Part shown: positions 60,075 through 64,000 of the stretch, in pieces
How the letters are laid out: every line of letters begins with the position of its first letter
Numbering within the stretch: the first letter of the stretch is position 1
Origin: JANQMY01 sp965228775
Lineage (GTDB): Bacteria; Pseudomonadota; Alphaproteobacteria; JANQMY01
Direction: 5' to 3'
Assembly: GCA_965228775.1 (NCBI GenBank)
Contig: OZ245840.1
Span: 124,001-188,000 of the forward strand
DNA: 64,000 nucleotides
Position numbers and translations under genes: made by a program
The notes under the pieces: generated by a model
Told to the model about the DNA's origin: nothing
The model's input: only the letters and a program-made list of their open reading frames with translations
Database searches by the model: none

Positions 60075-61280
60075 CTAGACAAGAATTTTATCTCCTGAAC
60101 ATTGATCCAGGTTCACGGACATCGGGACATCCCCGGCGTCCGTAAAATCGTGTATGGCGCTGCCACACACGAAATCGAAACCAAGACGTTTGGCGATGAC
60201 TAGGTCTTGATAATTCTCAATGCCATGAGCGAGCGACCGGCTTTGGGTCGCGACACAAGCGTGCCTTAGTCTTTTGGCCAACTCGGGCAATTGCTCCTTT
60301 TCAAGATGGGCAAGTTTCGGAACATGGACAGAGGTGATTGTCTTGCTGACCGTGTCATCAATATGTACCGCGCGATCCCGCTTGGAATAGGCCGCCTCCA
60401 TGGCCAAATACTCGAAGAAATGCCGAATGGTGATGATGGTGTTTTCAACGGTGGAGGGGGGTGTATTAGGTGGTACACGCACGAGTTTCGGGATTAGCCT
60501 TTCAAGCGTACTCTTTGGTGCTTGCTTTAGGGCATGTTCATATTCCTTCCGGAACTTGGCAACCTTCAGATTATTGAAGTTGATGGAAAAAATGATCCGG
60601 CGAGGGTCCTGTTTTCGCGCCATCTTGAAAGCAACCCCAAGCGCATGCTCAAAAGCTAACAGATCAATACGCTTCGTATCTTCACTCTCAAGTAGATACT
60701 TGCTTTCGGCGAACTGCTTCTTACTCTCTACAAGATATCGCGGCATACAATTCAGGGCGATGGTGGCTCGTTTTCCCATCGCAACAACAGCTTGATATAG
60801 AATGTCCGTACTGCGCTGGTCGCGCGCATTTGGGCCGCCTCCGCGCATGGCTTTCGCAGATTGCTCTGCCGTCAGTTTAAGCAGATCTTTTAGCTCATCC
60901 GGCTTAAGCGTGCTTGCTTCACAGGGGATATCGAGTTCTGAGAGGGCTTCATGAGATTTAATCGCTTGATTGATCAGACCGGCAATCTCTGACATGAGAT
61001 TCTTTTGTATCTTGCCGTAATTGTTGAAAAACAAAACGACAAAGGACTCGCCGAGGTCAACCAAGGCGGAATCGCCGTCCAGCTTTTGCCGAAAAATCCG
61101 TAGACAGATTTCCCGGATCGTCTTCTGGTGACGATCCCAATCTCCTTTGAATTGTTCTTTATAAACATCCAGATTGAAAAAAGAGAGTTGCGATCCAAAG
61201 ATCTCGGCTTGAGTTTCGAGCAGCCCGTGCAGCGTCTGTTTTTGTTCGTTCGTGACGAATACTTTGGGCGAAGACGACAT
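60075..61280 (-). CDS. Protein resembling a degenerate GGDEF-EAL c-di-GMP protein, unknown
   Basis: 401 residues, GGGGGA ribosome site upstream. It is not clearly any catalogued family. Residues about 45-100 (YKEQFKGDWDRHQKTIREICLRIFRQKLDGDSALVDLGESFVVLFF) resemble the layout of a GGDEF domain without its active-site motif. The C-terminal part (LRHACVATQSRSLAHGIENYQDLVIAKRLGFDFVCGSAIHDF) matches the last alpha-beta unit of EAL domains (A-E-G-V-E-x-x-x-Q-x-x-x-L-x-x-L-G-x-D-x-x-Q-G), but without E-A-L and with lost acidic residues. So it may bind rather than make or break c-di-GMP. This is a reading by eye; function is unknown. Confidence 0.55.
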   Translation of the reverse strand: MSSSPKVFVTNEQKQTLHGLLETQAEIFGSQLSFFNLDVYKEQFKGDWDRHQKTIREICLRIFRQKLDGDSALVDLGESFVVLFFNNYGKIQKNLMSEIAGLINQAIKSHEALSELDIPCEASTLKPDELKDLLKLTAEQSAKAMRGGGPNARDQRSTDILYQAVVAMGKRATIALNCMPRYLVESKKQFAESKYLLESEDTKRIDLLAFEHALGVAFKMARKQDPRRIIFSINFNNLKVAKFRKEYEHALKQAPKSTLERLIPKLVRVPPNTPPSTVENTIITIRHFFEYLAMEAAYSKRDRAVHIDDTVSKTITSVHVPKLAHLEKEQLPELAKRLRHACVATQSRSLAHGIENYQDLVIAKRLGFDFVCGSAIHDFTDAGDVPMSVNLDQCSGDKILV

Positions 61281-61458
61281 TTCGAAAGTGTCCCCCTTTT
61301 CTGTCGCTATACCAGAAGTTTCCCCTCTTCAATCAACTTAGGTTAGTATCATGGGTAACAGTTACGAATTTGTTGCAAATAGTTCATGTACGGAACTTCG
61401 ATCTGCGTCGAACTATTCGCGCTCAAATACAGGTAAAATCAGAGTAAGAGGTCAGACC

Positions 61459-62160
61459 ATGTCCAATCCAAATCAACTAGCGCGTATAGGACAACTCATT
61501 GGCGAGCCATCGCGTGCGGCGATCATCACTGCACTGATGGATGGCCGCGCGTTGACTGCGAAGGAGCTTGCTTCCTGCGCGAACGTTACGCCCCAAACCG
61601 CGAGCACGCATATCGCGCAGCTTGCATCCGCCAACCTATTGACGGTTGAGAAACAGGGCCGGCACAAATACCACCGTCTGGCTTCCGCCGAGATCGCTCA
61701 GATGATCGAAGGGATTATGGAAATCGCGCTACAGAACAATACACCAGTATCAAAACGGCTTTCAACAGGCCCGAAAGACAAAGCTCTGAGAAACGCGCGT
61801 ACTTGTTATGACCATTTCGCGGGCCGGTTAGGGGTGAGCATCACCGATGCTTTGCTGGCGCAAGGACATATTGAGTTCGATGACGAGGCAGGGCTGATAA
61901 CGGAGCAGGGGGAAGCGTTCTTTCAGCGGTCTGGCATCGCGCTGGAGGTCGGAAGAGGCAAGTCACGTCGCCCGATTTGCCGCCCATGTTTAGACTGGAC
62001 GGAGCGCCGGCGTCATATCGGCGGCAAACTTGGCGCTGCAATTTGTTATCATTTCCTCGAAAGAAATTTCGTCCGGCGCCTGAAAGAGTCTCGAGCCGTC
62101 GAGGTCACACCGGCCGGCAGGCAGGCCCTCAAAAATCTCTTCGATATTCGTGAGATTTAG
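61459..62160 (+). CDS. ArsR-type winged-helix transcriptional regulator
   Basis: 233 residues from the ATG at 61459 (GAGG upstream). The HTH reads ARIGQLIGEPSRAAIITALMDGRALTAKELASCANVTPQTASTHIAQLASANLLTVEKQGRHKYHRLASAEI, the ArsR pattern. The protein is about twice the usual length; an extra C-terminal domain of about 110 residues (CRPCLDWTERRRHIGGKLGAAICYHFLERNFVRRL) contains CRPC and may sense a metal, thiol or other ligand. Which genes it controls is not clear; the neighbours are the SnoaL-like gene and SDR downstream. Confidence 0.85.
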   Translation: MSNPNQLARIGQLIGEPSRAAIITALMDGRALTAKELASCANVTPQTASTHIAQLASANLLTVEKQGRHKYHRLASAEIAQMIEGIMEIALQNNTPVSKRLSTGPKDKALRNARTCYDHFAGRLGVSITDALLAQGHIEFDDEAGLITEQGEAFFQRSGIALEVGRGKSRRPICRPCLDWTERRRHIGGKLGAAICYHFLERNFVRRLKESRAVEVTPAGRQALKNLFDIREI

Positions 62161-62374
62161 CCGTTTCGTGGGTCGCCACTGGGTTTTGACAAAGCGCCGG
62201 CATGGTGCGGTTTCAATACGTCCATCATTCACGATTTTCCTTCGATTTATCCTTAGTCACACATATTGGCCGGAACGGCTACTGAATTTAAGCCGATGAT
62301 GTTCGAGGGATCACATGCTAAAGTAAAGCCGTCTGCCGCAAAAACAAACAAGACACAAGGCGAGGTAATCCAAG

Positions 62375-62788
62375 ATGTCCATCAAAGAAACTGCCAGAGC
62401 ATTTTTTGAATCTTGTGAAACCGGGGAAGGGTGGGATGGCTGCAAACAGTATTGTAAAAACGATGCCGGCTTTTCGGCACAGTCAGAACCTCTCTTGGAA
62501 CTGAGATCCCTTGAAGACTATGCAAATTGGATGCGCGACCTACTTGGACCAATTCCGGACGGTCACTATGACCTTAAGTCGTTCGCCGTCGATGAAGAGC
62601 GTCGGAACGTATGTGCCTATGCAGTGTTCAAAGGAACACAGACCGGTGAAGGTGGCCCTGTCGCGCCCACAGGAAAAAGCGTTGCCACCGATTACGTCTA
62701 CGTAATGCAGTTTGAGGGAGATAAAATCTCTCATATGACTAAGGTTTGGCATTCAGGCCTTGCCCTTCAGGCTTTGGGATGGGCGTAA
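62375..62788 (+). CDS. NTF2-like / SnoaL-like protein
   Basis: 137 residues. KETARAFFESCETGEGWDGCKQYCKNDAGFSAQSEPL and YVYVMQFEGDKISHMTKVWHSGLAL fit the cone-shaped NTF2 fold, the SnoaL-type polyketide-cyclase and isomerase group. No catalytic Asp is confidently identified. It may bind a hydrophobic compound. GAGG sits 13 bases before the ATG. Alone on its strand between an ArsR gene and the SDR gene. Confidence 0.75.
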   Translation: MSIKETARAFFESCETGEGWDGCKQYCKNDAGFSAQSEPLLELRSLEDYANWMRDLLGPIPDGHYDLKSFAVDEERRNVCAYAVFKGTQTGEGGPVAPTGKSVATDYVYVMQFEGDKISHMTKVWHSGLALQALGWA

Positions 62789-62902
62789 GTTTCCGCGAGA
62801 GTTGATCTTTTGGCTAACGCAACGCTCCTTTGACGGAAGGCTTGTCGGTAAAAAGATGAAATAGCCGGGCTTAAACGAAAATAGAACTGAGGAAAGGACA
62901 CG

Positions 62903-63658
62903 ATGAGTCGGAAACAGGAAGTCGCTCTTATTGTCGGTGGTGGGCCGGGCATTAGTGCCAGCTGTGCGCGGCTTTTCGCGGAGAACGGTATGAACGTCGC
63001 CATCGCCGCGCGCACGCCGGATAAGCCCGTGCTGACTGATTTGAAAGAGAAACACGGCGCACATCTTTATGCTTGTGACGCTTCGGACAAAAATTCCGTA
63101 GACGGTTTATTTCAATCTGTTTCTGAAGACCTGGGCAGTCCCAAGCTGGTGGTGCACAATATTGACGGACGCATGAGAGACATTTTCCGCAAAGGCGTTG
63201 CTGAAGCGGACCCGGATTTGGTCCTTCAGGTCATGAAGAATTCCGCTTACAGCGCATTTCTCATATCGCAGCAGGCCGCGAAACACATGGAACAAGCCGA
63301 ACTCGATAACACCGGCCATCGAGGCACGATCATTTTTACGAATGCCAGCGGCGCCATGAAAGGATTTGCAAAGAGCGCGGCGTTTGCCATGGCGTGCCAT
63401 GCAAAGAAAGGATTGGCGCAGAGCATTGCGCGGGAGCTGAACCCAAAAGGCATCCATGTGGTACATGTGCCGATTGATGCGGCCATCGGCCGGACTCAGG
63501 AAGATGGATCACGCGCGCATTGGCTGGCGGGCGAAACCGTTGATGACAACATGGCCGATCCCAATTTCATCGCGGAAACATATTTGCAGCTTCACCGTCA
63601 GCACCGGTCCACATGGGCATTTGAGGTGATCCTGCGGCCTTGGACGGAAAATTGGTGA
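62903..63658 (+). CDS. Atypical short-chain dehydrogenase/reductase-like protein
   Basis: 251 residues, GGAAAGGA ribosome site. Rossmann loop VGGGPGISASC at about 12-22 and the usual strand-helix order. The expected YxxxK site aligns with FAMACHAKKG, where the tyrosine is replaced by alanine, so normal SDR catalysis is unlikely. The protein may bind a cofactor or ligand, or use another mechanism. It has TxxxGxG-like and NASG words in shifted positions. Downstream of the SnoaL-like gene with 114 bases between. Confidence 0.75.
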   Translation: MSRKQEVALIVGGGPGISASCARLFAENGMNVAIAARTPDKPVLTDLKEKHGAHLYACDASDKNSVDGLFQSVSEDLGSPKLVVHNIDGRMRDIFRKGVAEADPDLVLQVMKNSAYSAFLISQQAAKHMEQAELDNTGHRGTIIFTNASGAMKGFAKSAAFAMACHAKKGLAQSIARELNPKGIHVVHVPIDAAIGRTQEDGSRAHWLAGETVDDNMADPNFIAETYLQLHRQHRSTWAFEVILRPWTENW

Positions 63659-63907
63659 GGAACGCCGATTTGGGCCAGATTTTAGATATCTTTGAAATAT
63701 TACAGAAAACCGCCCTTATCCACACCCCTAATTTTCCATAATATATATTATGCGCCTTTTGAATGGAAGGTTAGATACACCTTTTGTCTGGTCCTTGGTC
63801 TTACGAAAGCGGCTCAGTTTCCCTCTTTCAACAATGGAGGTTATGCCGATATTGATGCCCCATGGGGTTGATTGACGCACGGAATTTGTTCTGCTTACGT
63901 TCTTGAA

Positions 63908-64000
63908 TGGACGATCTGTCACTCACTATCCATAAAGTCGAGTTGCGCACACTGGGCGATCTGCTGGAGCGGTATAGCCTCCATATCGAGTGCCTCAAAT
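63908..64000 (+). CDS. Unidentified gene, N-terminus only
   Basis: An open frame of 31 codons from an ATG at 63908 runs off the window. Its translation starts MDDLSLTIHKVELRTLGDLLERYSLH. There is no clear ribosome site and no family is recognised, so it is a tentative call only. The preceding 250 bases (63659-63907) show no gene. Confidence 0.3.

Overview
The window looks like chromosomal DNA of a free-living, heterotrophic alphaproteobacterium of moderate G+C. The basis is the alphaproteobacterial-type block rlpA - dacA - tmk - holB - tatD - MBL hydrolase, DUF6491, DUF3237, SSS plus DUF4212, and the abundance of acyl-CoA and xenobiotic enzymes. This is inference from gene content; no rRNA lies in the window and the genus cannot be named. 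No phage, transposase, integrase or CRISPR array was seen. The only sign of integration is a broken copy of a tRNA-Ser 3' end at about 37.7 kb, beside a LysR/azoreductase pair that looks richer in G+C.

0-12 kb is a catabolic and lipid region: the N-terminus of a P450, an LpqC-type esterase, a FrnE-like DsbA protein, an SDR, an alpha-methylacyl-CoA racemase with its catalytic residues, a histidine phosphatase, ExoD, an ABC exporter, an epoxide-hydrolase-like enzyme, a nitronate monooxygenase, a VOC protein, a crotonase and an FMN flavoprotein. 12.7-15.6 kb holds an Lrp regulator followed by ornithine aminotransferase and an ArgZ-like guanidine hydrolase, which together could take arginine to ornithine and then to glutamate semialdehyde. 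15.8-21 kb carries an outer-membrane barrel, a P450 and an MMPL/RND exporter.

21.6-25.5 kb is a signalling group: a PilZ domain fused to a PhcB-like methyltransferase, a CFA-synthase-like methyltransferase, and a membrane histidine kinase. 25.7-35.5 kb holds tesB, a TetR regulator, an SSS/DUF4212 symporter, a zinc peptidase, a ydbH-ynbE-ydbL operon and DoxX. 35.7-37.6 kb is a divergent LysR/azoR pair with two copies of a palindromic T-N11-A box. 38-41.4 kb encodes a TPR-SPINDLY O-GlcNAc-transferase-like protein and glucose-1-phosphate cytidylyltransferase.

42.8-48.9 kb is the most unusual part. Two paralogous secreted Asn/Asp/Gly-rich repeat proteins are followed by a small secreted protein, a Sec-exported C39 peptidase and a secreted protein with a double-glycine motif. 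A convergent gene encodes a coiled-coil plus beta-barrel outer-membrane protein. The parts resemble the Pseudomonas Fap functional-amyloid system (FapB/FapC, FapD, FapE, FapF), but the layout and sequences differ. I read it as a divergent Fap-like fibre secretion system.

49-56.4 kb is cell-wall and replication housekeeping (mltB-type, rlpA, dacA, tmk, holB, tatD, MBL hydrolase, GNAT). 56.4-61.3 kb is a second signalling group: a hybrid histidine kinase overlapping a di-haem cytochrome c peroxidase, a divergent single-domain response regulator, and a protein that looks like a degenerate GGDEF-EAL relic. The right end has an ArsR-type regulator, a SnoaL-like protein, an atypical SDR and the start of an unidentified gene.
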